Positions 1 through 5,742 of a stretch of 5,872 bases of DNA are shown here, piece after piece. The notes under the pieces were generated by a model. That model was given only the letters and a program-made list of their open reading frames with translations, was not told where the DNA came from and searched no databases. Where the stretch lies: assembly GCF_945952095.1 (NCBI RefSeq), contig NZ_CAMFHL010000350.1:1-5872 (forward strand), written 5' to 3'. The first letter of the stretch is position 1. Each line of letters starts with the position of its first letter. This DNA is from an uncultured Arsenicibacter sp. (GTDB lineage: Bacteria; Bacteroidota; Bacteroidia; Cytophagales; Spirosomataceae). The translations under genes and the position numbers were made by a program.

Positions 1-1511
1 CGGCCAGCGTCTGTTGTATGCCTTTCCTGTATATATTCCGGCCGGCGGGGTTTGTCGGGCAGATAGGTTCTGATTTGTGCCGGACCCAGATACAGGAACT
101 GCGAATACCGTATTCCGGCAACCACTGCCATTGTTGTTGTCAGTGTAATTTCATCTTCCGCGAATACAGCGGCTTCTAGCCCTTGTTCGGAAGCAAGGCG
201 GACCGGGTTGAGATTGGATACCGATCCCGGTGTCAGCGTATTAGGTAATAAGCTGTAATACGTAGCCTGCAAGCCGGCTGATACCCGATGATGACGGGTT
301 TGGTATACCAGTTCTGCCTTACCGGTTTTAGATAAAATCTCCGCCTGCAGCCGGAAGGCATTCCCTGAATCAGGAACGCTTGTGGCTGACCTGTAACGCG
401 ACAGGACGCCCGTCAGGCTAAGATTCAGCCGGTTGTTAACCGCAAACAACCATTTTAATGAGCCATTGGTTGTCTGATAATCGAAGCCTGTCCGGGTAGC
501 AGCAACATCAACAGACAGTAAGGAGTCCGATGAAAACAGCAGGTTATCGTTACTGGCGTATACTGATGCATAAAACGTATTCCGTTCATCGGGCAGGTAT
601 TTAACCTTTGTGGTCACATCGTAAAAATGTGCTTTCGTATCACGGATGTTAAACGGGGCCAGCCGGAACAGAAAGCTGTTCACAGCTAACCGGGCATCTG
701 CCAGAAACGTTAGCTTACGGGTGCCGGCCGGCCCTTCAATACCCAGTCGGTTTGAGACAAACCCAACACCGCCGCTGAGTCGTAGTTTTTCGGCATCAGG
801 CTCTTTGGTACGAACATCCAGTACTGCCGACGTCCGGCCGCCGTAACGGGCCGGTAAACTACCTTTCTGAAGCGTTACATCACGTACCGCGTCAGGATTA
901 AATACGGAGAAAAATCCCATCAGGTGCGATGAATTATAGATCGGCATGTCGTCCAGCAGCACCAGATTCTGATCAATACTTCCTCCTCTGACATTTATAC
1001 CCGTTGCCCCTTCACCAACCGTCGTAACACCCGGCAGCATCAGCAGGCTCTTTACAACGTCAACTTCTCCCAGCAAGGCAGGCATTTTAACCAGATTCCG
1101 GATCGGTAGCTGTGTTACCCCCAACGCAACCTGTTTCACCTGCTGATCCGGTGCATCCGTCCGAACGGTCACTTCTTCCAGTAACTGTGTGTCCTGACTC
1201 AGCGTGATGTTATTCAGAAACAGACTTGGCGGAAGGGTTATTTTCTGCTGAAACCGCAAATACCCTATGTGCGAAGCGGATAAGGTATACGTACCGGCCG
1301 GCAATGTTATTGAGTAAAATCCTTCCCTGTCGGTAGTGACCCCTTGCCGGCGCTCCTGAATAAAAATAGTTGTTCCCGGAACCGGTTTACCGGTTTCTTT
1401 TTCGTTGACATATCCGGAAATAACCTGCGAAGGCATTGACTGAGCACCTGCCTGCGTGAATAGACATACCCCCAGCAATATATAAACTGCCTTTTCTCCT
1501 GTAAACGTCAA
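1..1511 (-). CDS. TonB-dependent outer-membrane receptor with N-terminal carboxypeptidase-regulatory-like domain (3' end outside window)
   Basis: About 503 codons are open without interruption and run off the left edge, so the C-terminal part of the beta-barrel is missing. Residues 8-24 form a signal-peptide-like hydrophobic stretch (VYILLGVCLFTQAGAQS). Residues about 29-110 match a carboxypeptidase-regulatory-like beta-sandwich (SGYVNEKETGKPVPGTTIFI, later DREGFYSITLPAGTYTLSAS). Residues about 135-235 are the plug, with LLGEVDVVKSLLMLPGV, NVRGGSIDQNLVLLDDMPIY and GFFSVFNPDAVRDVTLQKGS, all typical of Bacteroidota receptors. The remainder has barrel-like alternating strands. Such receptors import large ligands across the outer membrane using TonB/ExbBD energy; the substrate cannot be read from the sequence, and no SusD partner is visible. 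The start is uncertain. The first in-frame ATG is at 1436, but the signal peptide lies upstream of it in the same frame, so I chose TTG at 1511. An in-frame stop lies shortly further upstream. Confidence 0.9.
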   Translation of the reverse strand, partial: MTFTGEKAVYILLGVCLFTQAGAQSMPSQVISGYVNEKETGKPVPGTTIFIQERRQGVTTDREGFYSITLPAGTYTLSASHIGYLRFQQKITLPPSLFLNNITLSQDTQLLEEVTVRTDAPDQQVKQVALGVTQLPIRNLVKMPALLGEVDVVKSLLMLPGVTTVGEGATGINVRGGSIDQNLVLLDDMPIYNSSHLMGFFSVFNPDAVRDVTLQKGSLPARYGGRTSAVLDVRTKEPDAEKLRLSGGVGFVSNRLGIEGPAGTRKLTFLADARLAVNSFLFRLAPFNIRDTKAHFYDVTTKVKYLPDERNTFYASVYASNDNLLFSSDSLLSVDVAATRTGFDYQTTNGSLKWLFAVNNRLNLSLTGVLSRYRSATSVPDSGNAFRLQAEILSKTGKAELVYQTRHHRVSAGLQATYYSLLPNTLTPGSVSNLNPVRLASEQGLEAAVFAEDEITLTTTMAVVAGIRYSQFLYLGPAQIRTYLPDKPRRPEYIQERHTTDAG

Positions 1512-1516
1512 AACTA
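1509..1516 (-). promoter_or_regulatory. Candidate -7 promoter element before the TonB-dependent receptor
   Basis: The minus strand reads TAGTTTTG, a full match to the Bacteroidota -7 consensus TAnnTTTG. I see no good TTG at the expected -33 spacing; TTC 17 bases upstream is the nearest. The element overlaps the TTG chosen as the start codon, so the two readings conflict. If this is the promoter, transcription would begin after that TTG and only a shorter product could be made. It may be a chance match in AT-rich DNA. Confidence 0.3.
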
Positions 1517-1526
1517 TTATCGTATA

Positions 1527-1572
1527 GTTAATGAACTTTATTACAACAAGTTATACAATAAAGTCTATTAAC
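1527..1572. repeat. Imperfect palindrome upstream of the receptor gene (possible operator or hairpin)
   Basis: The left arm at 1527-1542 (GTTAATGAACTTTATT) pairs with the right arm at 1557-1572 (AATAAAGTCTATTAAC) at 14 of 16 positions, with a 14-base centre. It lies 16 bases upstream of the presumed receptor start and 70 bases after the stop of the permease gene, both on the minus strand. The arms are too AT-rich and the loop too long for a typical intrinsic terminator. A binding site for a dimeric regulator of the receptor is one reading; an mRNA hairpin at the permease 3' end is another. Confidence 0.5.
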
Positions 1573-1641
1573 AGACGGTCTTATCTATTTTATTGACAGA
1601 ATCTTTTACAAGTGATGTTTTCATCAGCAGTTATCGTTTCC

Positions 1642-2427
1642 TCACCGCAGCCACCCATCAATAATTTCATAGCCAAACCGGAAAATCAGACCGAAGACTA
1701 CGACCAGAAACAGCATACGGATAAATGAGCTGCCGCGAAAAATGGCGGTCCGGCTACCGATATACGAGCCCAGCATGTTGCAGGCCATCATCGGTAAGGC
1801 CAGTTCATAGGCGATGTGGTGATTCATGATGAAGAAGCTCAGCGACGAGACATCGGCCACGACATTGATGATCTTCGCCGTTGCTGACGACCGCAGAAAG
1901 TCAAAGCCAATGATACTGACAAAGCCGAACACCAGCAGGCTCCCCGTTCCCGGCCCGACAAAACCGTTGTAAAAACCAATGGCCATTCCGACCAGCAGGC
2001 TGTAATATGGCAACCGCTCCGGCGATACCCGCAGTCGTTCCTCCTGACCAAGATTTTTATTCTGATAGGTGTAAACGGCAATGGCTGTCATCAGGACGAG
2101 AATGACGGGCTTCAGTACAGCCGCACTGATCAGGCTCGAAATCTGCGCGCCGGTATACGACATGACCGCCGCCCCAACCGCTGCCCACGCAACTGCACGC
2201 CATGGAACCTCCACTTTCCGGATATACTGACTGGCCGCTACGGCCGTACCCATGAAAGACGAAAACCGGTTGGTTCCGACCACGCGCGGCACCGGAAACT
2301 GCGGAAATAAAATGAATAATACCGGAATCTGCACCAGCCCTCCTCCCCCTACCACAGCATCAATAAAACCGGCTAATAAGGAAGCGGAGCATACAATAAG
2401 AATTAAAAAACTATCTGTTTGGGTCAT
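1642..2427 (-). CDS. TauE/SafE-family (sulfite exporter/DUF81) membrane permease
   Basis: This is a 261-residue, very hydrophobic inner-membrane protein with the duplicated TauE/SafE architecture. The first repeat has AGFIDAVVGGGGLVQIPVL at residues 19-37 followed by GTNRFSSF at 51-58. The second has GFYNGFVGPGTGSLLVF at 151-167 followed by SATAKIINVVADVSSL at 181-196 and GSYIGSRTA at 220-228. About eight membrane segments are expected, and the length is normal for the family. Members move sulfite, sulfoacetate or other small organic anions, but substrates are known for few of them, so none is assigned here. I chose ATG at 2427, which starts the protein just before the first membrane helix. 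A GTG at 2445 would add six residues (MLILGH), but it sits next to a promoter-like element. No Shine-Dalgarno sequence is visible. No sulfur-oxidation or taurine genes lie nearby. Confidence 0.9.
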   Translation of the reverse strand: MTQTDSFLILIVCSASLLAGFIDAVVGGGGLVQIPVLFILFPQFPVPRVVGTNRFSSFMGTAVAASQYIRKVEVPWRAVAWAAVGAAVMSYTGAQISSLISAAVLKPVILVLMTAIAVYTYQNKNLGQEERLRVSPERLPYYSLLVGMAIGFYNGFVGPGTGSLLVFGFVSIIGFDFLRSSATAKIINVVADVSSLSFFIMNHHIAYELALPMMACNMLGSYIGSRTAIFRGSSFIRMLFLVVVFGLIFRFGYEIIDGWLR

Positions 2428-2433
2428 ATGGCC

Positions 2434-2441
2434 CAAAATTA
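2434..2441 (-). promoter_or_regulatory. Candidate -7 promoter element of the TauE/SafE permease gene
   Basis: The minus strand reads TAATTTTG, a full match to the Bacteroidota -7 consensus TAnnTTTG, ending 6 bases before the ATG at 2427. No clear TTG is present at the -33 spacing. If active, transcription would begin within a few bases of the ATG, giving a leaderless or nearly leaderless mRNA, and the alternative GTG at 2445 could not be used from it. Confidence 0.4.
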
Positions 2442-2485
2442 GCACACATGAAATTATACTTTTAGAAGAATTTGCACTTTTCGAT

Positions 2486-2556
2486 GTTTCACGCCCCTTA
2501 GCAAATCATATTGTAGAGAAAGAGTTATCCCTTTTTTATAATTCTTTGCGTGAAAC
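2486..2556. repeat. Spaced inverted repeat GTTTCACGC / GCGTGAAAC between divergent genes
   Basis: GTTTCACGC at 2486-2494 is matched by its exact reverse complement at 2548-2556, 53 bases apart, in the 225-base gap between the permease gene (minus) and hpf (plus). A shorter GTTTCAC copy lies at 2630-2636, just before hpf. A pair of regulator sites able to loop is one explanation; chance is another, since the matches are short. For hpf the best promoter-like match I see is CATTTTTG at 2595-2602 (one mismatch to TAnnTTTG), with a TG 18 bases upstream. The rest of the gap is AT-rich with nothing else I recognise. Confidence 0.35.
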
Positions 2557-2652
2557 GTAGTTGGATATTTCCCGTGTACTATTGACTCATGTATCATTTT
2601 TGTCAAACTTAGGTAGTCCAACGGTTTATGTTTCACTTTAACAATCGTGGAT

Positions 2653-3027
2653 ATGAGACTGCAAATTCATGCTGTTCATTTCGCAGCCGACCAGAAGCTG
2701 CTTGAGTTCATTCAGAAAAAACTGAATAAATTAGAAACCTTCCATGACCGGATAACCGGCGGTGAAGTGTTTTTGAAATTAGAAGGTTCTGAAACCAATA
2801 AAGTAAAAGATAAAATCATCGAAGTCCGGTTACACATCCCCGGTAAAGACCTCTTTGTAACCGAGCGCGACAAGTCGTTTGAGAGCGCCACAGACCGCGT
2901 CCTTGAAGTCCTGAAGGACAAACTTGTCCGCACAAAAGAGAAGCGGAATGACTTCTCAAGTCCGGCCATTGCCGAAGCGCGTGATCGCATGGAGGTGGAA
3001 GAGACGGAAGAAATAGATGATCTCTGA
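2653..3027 (+). CDS. hpf: Ribosome hibernation promoting factor, short HPF/YfiA (RaiA) type
   Basis: This 124-residue protein matches the HPF/YfiA family. Family members bind the 30S decoding region, where they block tRNA and mRNA and keep ribosomes in an inactive stored form during starvation or stationary phase. The N-terminal strand and helix (MRLQIHAVHFAADQKLLEFI, residues 1-20) and the following KKLNKLETFHDRI, VFLKLEGS and HIPGKDLFVTERDKSFESA segments fit the beta-alpha-beta-beta-beta-alpha fold. Basic residues in the last helix (about 81-100) are suited to rRNA contact. The protein ends soon afterwards in an acidic tail (EVEETEEIDDL) and lacks the separate C-terminal dimerisation domain of long HPF. 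I chose ATG at 2653, which gives the family's usual MRLQIH start; GTG at 2647 would add two residues. It is a single gene, divergent from the permease and convergent with metK, and is followed by a strong terminator. Confidence 0.93.
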   Translation: MRLQIHAVHFAADQKLLEFIQKKLNKLETFHDRITGGEVFLKLEGSETNKVKDKIIEVRLHIPGKDLFVTERDKSFESATDRVLEVLKDKLVRTKEKRNDFSSPAIAEARDRMEVEETEEIDDL

Positions 3028-3046
3028 TTATTCCTGATCCTGAATA

Positions 3047-3087
3047 AAGAAGGCCGCCTTAAGTGATTAAGGCGGCCTTCTTGTTTT
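3047..3087 (+). terminator. Rho-independent terminator of hpf
   Basis: A perfect 16-bp stem (3047-3062 with 3067-3082), rich in GC (core GGCCGCC/GGCGGCC), has a 4-base GTGA loop and is followed by GTTTT. It begins 19 bases after the hpf stop codon. The stem is symmetrical, but the U-tract is clearly on the plus strand, so it most likely serves hpf. Confidence 0.9.
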
Positions 3088-3107
3088 ATTAACTCACGAC
3101 GTTTTAA

Positions 3108-3154
3108 TTAATTCAGCTTCCAGGAAGTTCAAAACTTCCTGGAAGCTGAATTAA
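3108..3154 (-). terminator. Perfect 22-bp hairpin downstream of metK, probable terminator
   Basis: The arms 3108-3129 and 3133-3154 are exact reverse complements over 22 bases around a 3-base centre (CAA on the plus strand). The core is CAGCTTCCAGGAAG / CTTCCTGGAAGCTG. It begins 11 bases after the metK stop on the minus strand, the position expected of a metK terminator. The U-tract after the stem is poor on the minus strand (TTAAAACG), so termination is inferred from position and stem stability. A mobile palindromic repeat is an alternative. Confidence 0.6.
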
Positions 3155-3165
3155 CTGAAACGCTA

Positions 3166-4443
3166 CTAGAGATTAAACGATTCTTTGATCGCGTCGACGT
3201 AGTCCAGTTTCTCCCACGTGAACAGTTCCACTTCAAGCACCTTCGTTTCACCGTTTTGTGCGAATGACTTCTTCACAATCTGGTTCTGGCGACCCATGTG
3301 CCCGTAAGCAGCTGTTTCTGAATAAATCGGGTTACGCAGTTTCAGGCGTTTTTCGATGGCGTACGGACGCATGTCAAAAATCTTCTCGATCTTCCGGGCG
3401 ATTTCGCCGTCGGTCAGGTCAACTTTCGCCGTACCGTAGGTGTCGATAAACAAACCACAAGGCTTCGCCACACCAATCGCATACGAAACCTGTACCAGCA
3501 CCTGATCGCACAGACCGGCAGCTACCATGTTTTTCGCAATGTGACGGGTTGCATAGGCAGCCGAACGGTCAACTTTCGACGGATCTTTACCCGAAAACGC
3601 ACCACCACCGTGAGCGCCTTTACCACCGTAAGTATCTACGATGATTTTCCGGCCGGTCAGACCCGTATCGCCGTGCGGGCCACCGATTACGAACTTGCCG
3701 GTTGGGTTAATGTAATACGTAATATCGTCGTTGAAAAGCTCCTGCAATTCTGCTTTCAGCTTCACCTTCACGCGCGGAATAACGATGTTGATCACGTCTT
3801 CGCGGATACGCTCCAGCATGGCTGCATCGTCAGCAAAGTCGTCGTGCTGTGTTGATACAACAACGGTGTCGATCCGGATAGGCCGGTGGTCGTCGCTGTA
3901 TTCAATCGTTACCTGCGACTTGGCATCCGGCCGCAGATACGACATGATGTTGCTGTCGTGGTTACGGATGTATGACAGTTCCTGCAGGATTTTGTGGGCC
4001 AGATCAAGCGCCAGCGGCATGTAATTGTCCGTTTCGCGGGTGGCGAAACCAAACATCATTCCCTGATCACCGGCTCCCTGTGCGTTGGCTAATGTTTCAA
4101 AATCTTCCGTCGTTACCTGACGGTCAACGCCCTGGTTAATGTCGGCCGACTGGTCATGGATAGCCGACAGGATACCGCATGAGTTGGCTTCGAACATGTA
4201 CTCGCTCTTGGTGTAACCGATTTTACGGATTACATCACGGGCGATCTTCTGTACATCCAGATACGTGTTGGTTTTAACCTCACCTGCCAATACAACCTGT
4301 CCGGTTGTTACCAGCGTTTCGCAAGCAACCTTGCTTGATGGGTCAAAAGCCATGAAATGGTCAATTAGAGCATCGGAGATCTGGTCGGCTACTTTATCAG
4401 GGTGTCCTTCAGAAACAGACTCGGACGTGAAAAGATATGGCAT
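3166..4443 (-). CDS. metK: S-adenosylmethionine synthetase (methionine adenosyltransferase)
   Basis: MetK makes S-adenosylmethionine from methionine and ATP in the cytoplasm, releasing phosphate and pyrophosphate; it supplies the cell's main methyl donor. The 425-residue product has the family signatures in order: LFTSESVSEGHPDK at residues 4-17, with the catalytic His14 and metal-binding Asp16 region; GAGDQGMMFGFA at 123-134; GGPHGDTGLTGRKIIVDTYG at 254-273; and the glycine-rich GGGAFSGKDPSKVDRS at 279-294. It is longer than the E. coli enzyme (about 384 residues), with the extra length spread through internal inserts and a C-terminal extension (about 385-425), as I recall for Bacteroidota enzymes. 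ATG at 4443 gives the canonical N-terminus. The gene appears to be transcribed alone, with a promoter at 4472-4501 and a hairpin after its stop. No SAM riboswitch fits in the short leader. Confidence 0.98.
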   Translation of the reverse strand: MPYLFTSESVSEGHPDKVADQISDALIDHFMAFDPSSKVACETLVTTGQVVLAGEVKTNTYLDVQKIARDVIRKIGYTKSEYMFEANSCGILSAIHDQSADINQGVDRQVTTEDFETLANAQGAGDQGMMFGFATRETDNYMPLALDLAHKILQELSYIRNHDSNIMSYLRPDAKSQVTIEYSDDHRPIRIDTVVVSTQHDDFADDAAMLERIREDVINIVIPRVKVKLKAELQELFNDDITYYINPTGKFVIGGPHGDTGLTGRKIIVDTYGGKGAHGGGAFSGKDPSKVDRSAAYATRHIAKNMVAAGLCDQVLVQVSYAIGVAKPCGLFIDTYGTAKVDLTDGEIARKIEKIFDMRPYAIEKRLKLRNPIYSETAAYGHMGRQNQIVKKSFAQNGETKVLEVELFTWEKLDYVDAIKESFNL

Positions 4444-4471
4444 TAGTAGGCAAATTTGTCTGATTAATACG

Positions 4472-4501
4472 CAAAGGTAAATTATTTTATGTATTGCATC
4501 A
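4472..4501 (-). promoter_or_regulatory. Probable promoter of metK
   Basis: The minus strand reads TACCTTTG at 4479-4472, a full match to the Bacteroidota -7 consensus TAnnTTTG, with TG 20 bases upstream at 4501-4500 as a weak -33 element. Transcription would begin roughly 22-25 bases before the metK ATG, leaving a short AT-rich leader without a Shine-Dalgarno sequence. It lies in the 110-base gap after the DUF3500 gene, so metK need not depend on read-through. Confidence 0.6.
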
Positions 4502-4553
4502 GCACCCTTTCCGGTTTCTCACCCATAGTGCGGCCGGATTCCCTGTCTGTACG

Positions 4554-5594
4554 CTATTTATGCTGCTGTTCATAGTGCACGCGCAGCATATCTTCGCCAA
4601 AATCATTGGTTAAGTCCCTGACTACTGAATGGATATGGTTTGCCTGATTCTGGCTGTTATCGTATTCGATCAGGATCGTCGGGCCGTGAATCCGGTAGTA
4701 CTGGCCCTTCCCCGGTCCGAAGCCCGGCTCACGGTCGCCTGCCCAGGCAAATACCAGCTGATCCAGCCCGGCCTGTTTGAGTTTATCCAGTTGCTGGTTC
4801 TTCAACGTCACGTGGTAATTATCGAGGTACGTCCCCAACAATTGCAGAAACGCTTTTTGCTGCGCACCGGTTAATTCGCCGTAGGGAATTCCCTCTTTCT
4901 TGTCAATACTGGCTTTCCGGGTATTGGTGGTTACGATATCACCCGGGCAACGGTCTGAGATAACAGCTTTCTTCAGTTGCTCTTCTGTAAGGGCGTTCAG
5001 TAGTTTATAGGCCAGATCGGCCTCCTGTTGCAGGATGAATTTACCTTTCTGCGGCACCTCGGCCCGGACAATGCCCGGATTGCTACCCATAAAGGCCGGT
5101 GTGAAGCCAATGATTTTCCCGTTCAGCAGCTGAAACTGAAGGGCCACATGGTGTCCGTCGATCCGGAAGCTCCACGGGGCTTTGGCCTGGTCGGGATCAC
5201 CGAAGATGGTAAAATAGTAGTTTTCAGGATCGCGGTAGGTGTCGTTGGGCGGGCGGTTCTCCACAACCCGCAGGACATTTTCCAGATCAATAATGGAGGT
5301 TACTTTCTGATAACCGGTCTGGCTGAGCAGGGTCTGTAGCGCCTGCATAGCTGCCGTACGCTGCTCCGGCGTCATTTTTTTAATCGGCAGGCCTTTTCGT
5401 TCGCGGGGTACGTAAAACCAGTTATACCGTTCCTGGTCGTCAAAGGCAAATACGGCCAGTTGCCGCTGTTCGGGATTCAGCGAATGAACAAATTGCTGCA
5501 CCGCCGGTGTGGTTGATTCCGAAGACCGCTTCTGTGCATACGCAGCTGAGGCGGCCAACACGAGCAGCAAACACGATATAGAAAAGGATTTCAT
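4554..5594 (-). CDS. Secreted DUF3500 family protein, function unknown
   Basis: The 346-residue product begins with a clear Sec signal peptide (MKSFSISCLLLVLAASAAYA, likely cut near residue 20-21; no lipobox cysteine at the cut), so it should act in the periplasm or outside the cell. Segments I recognise from DUF3500 are YNWFYVPRERKGLPIKKMT (57-75), a tyrosine-rich ENYYFTIFGDP (124-134), PWSFRIDGHHVALQF (140-154), FTPAFMGSNPGIV (164-176), and the C-terminal YYRIHGPTILIEYDN (299-313) with QNQANHIHSVVRDLTNDFGED (315-335). The paired histidines (HH at 148-149, HIH at 320-322) with nearby acidic residues could form a metal or active site; that is inference. No reaction is established for this family to my knowledge. 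Upstream, on the same strand, is a DUF1080 gene 148 bases away. A one-mismatch -7 element (AATCTTTG, 5637-5630) would give it its own transcript. Confidence 0.85.
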   Translation of the reverse strand: MKSFSISCLLLVLAASAAYAQKRSSESTTPAVQQFVHSLNPEQRQLAVFAFDDQERYNWFYVPRERKGLPIKKMTPEQRTAAMQALQTLLSQTGYQKVTSIIDLENVLRVVENRPPNDTYRDPENYYFTIFGDPDQAKAPWSFRIDGHHVALQFQLLNGKIIGFTPAFMGSNPGIVRAEVPQKGKFILQQEADLAYKLLNALTEEQLKKAVISDRCPGDIVTTNTRKASIDKKEGIPYGELTGAQQKAFLQLLGTYLDNYHVTLKNQQLDKLKQAGLDQLVFAWAGDREPGFGPGKGQYYRIHGPTILIEYDNSQNQANHIHSVVRDLTNDFGEDMLRVHYEQQHK

Positions 5595-5666
5595 AAGGCA
5601 AGGGGCTTTCCGGAAAAAGCAGACGCCATCAAAGATTTACCCCAGGCCTTTGATAATTGATTTTCT

Positions 5667-5726
5667 GACAGGATTACATGATTAACAGGATGATATTGTC
5701 TATCCTGTTAATCATGTAATCCTGTC
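5667..5726. repeat. Perfect 25-bp inverted repeat (REP-like palindrome) with internal short repeats
   Basis: The arm at 5667-5691 is the exact reverse complement of 5702-5726, around a 10-base centre (GATATTGTCT). Each arm is built from near-repeats of 8-9 bases: CAGGATTA, CATGATTA, ACAGGAT. It lies in the 148-base gap between the DUF1080 and DUF3500 genes, both on the minus strand. Neither strand has a U-tract after the stem (AGAAAATC on minus, GATAACATTG on plus), so a standard intrinsic terminator is less likely than a dispersed palindromic repeat or an mRNA-stabilising hairpin. Confidence 0.8.
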
Positions 5727-5742
5727 GATAACATTGAGATGG

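Noticed and set aside
1573..1581. Short palindrome AGACGGTCT after the permease gene
   Set aside because: Only four base pairs around a central base, with no extension; too short to call.
1606..1624. Small hairpin TGATG-AAAA-CATCA just after the permease stop (minus strand) as a terminator
   Set aside because: Five base pairs, AT-rich, and no run of T follows; not convincing.
1839..2081. 80-codon minus-strand open frame inside the permease gene
   Set aside because: It is an out-of-frame overlap with a well-supported membrane protein, arginine/cysteine-rich and without a recognisable fold.
2252..2560. 102-codon plus-strand open frame opposite the permease gene start
   Set aside because: It is the antisense shadow of the clear TauE/SafE gene; its proline/threonine-rich composition mirrors the glycine-rich permease motif.
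2454..2636. 60-codon minus-strand open frame between the permease gene and hpf
   Set aside because: It starts at GTG, lies in AT-rich promoter DNA, has no recognisable domain, and would fill the divergent regulatory region; probably chance.
3541..4024. Two overlapping plus-strand open frames antisense to metK
   Set aside because: They are shadows of a highly conserved gene; the compositions are not protein-like.
1642..4443. A sulfur-metabolism link between the TauE/SafE permease and metK
   Set aside because: They are not in one transcript (hpf lies between them on the other strand), and the permease substrate is unknown; the association is in name only.
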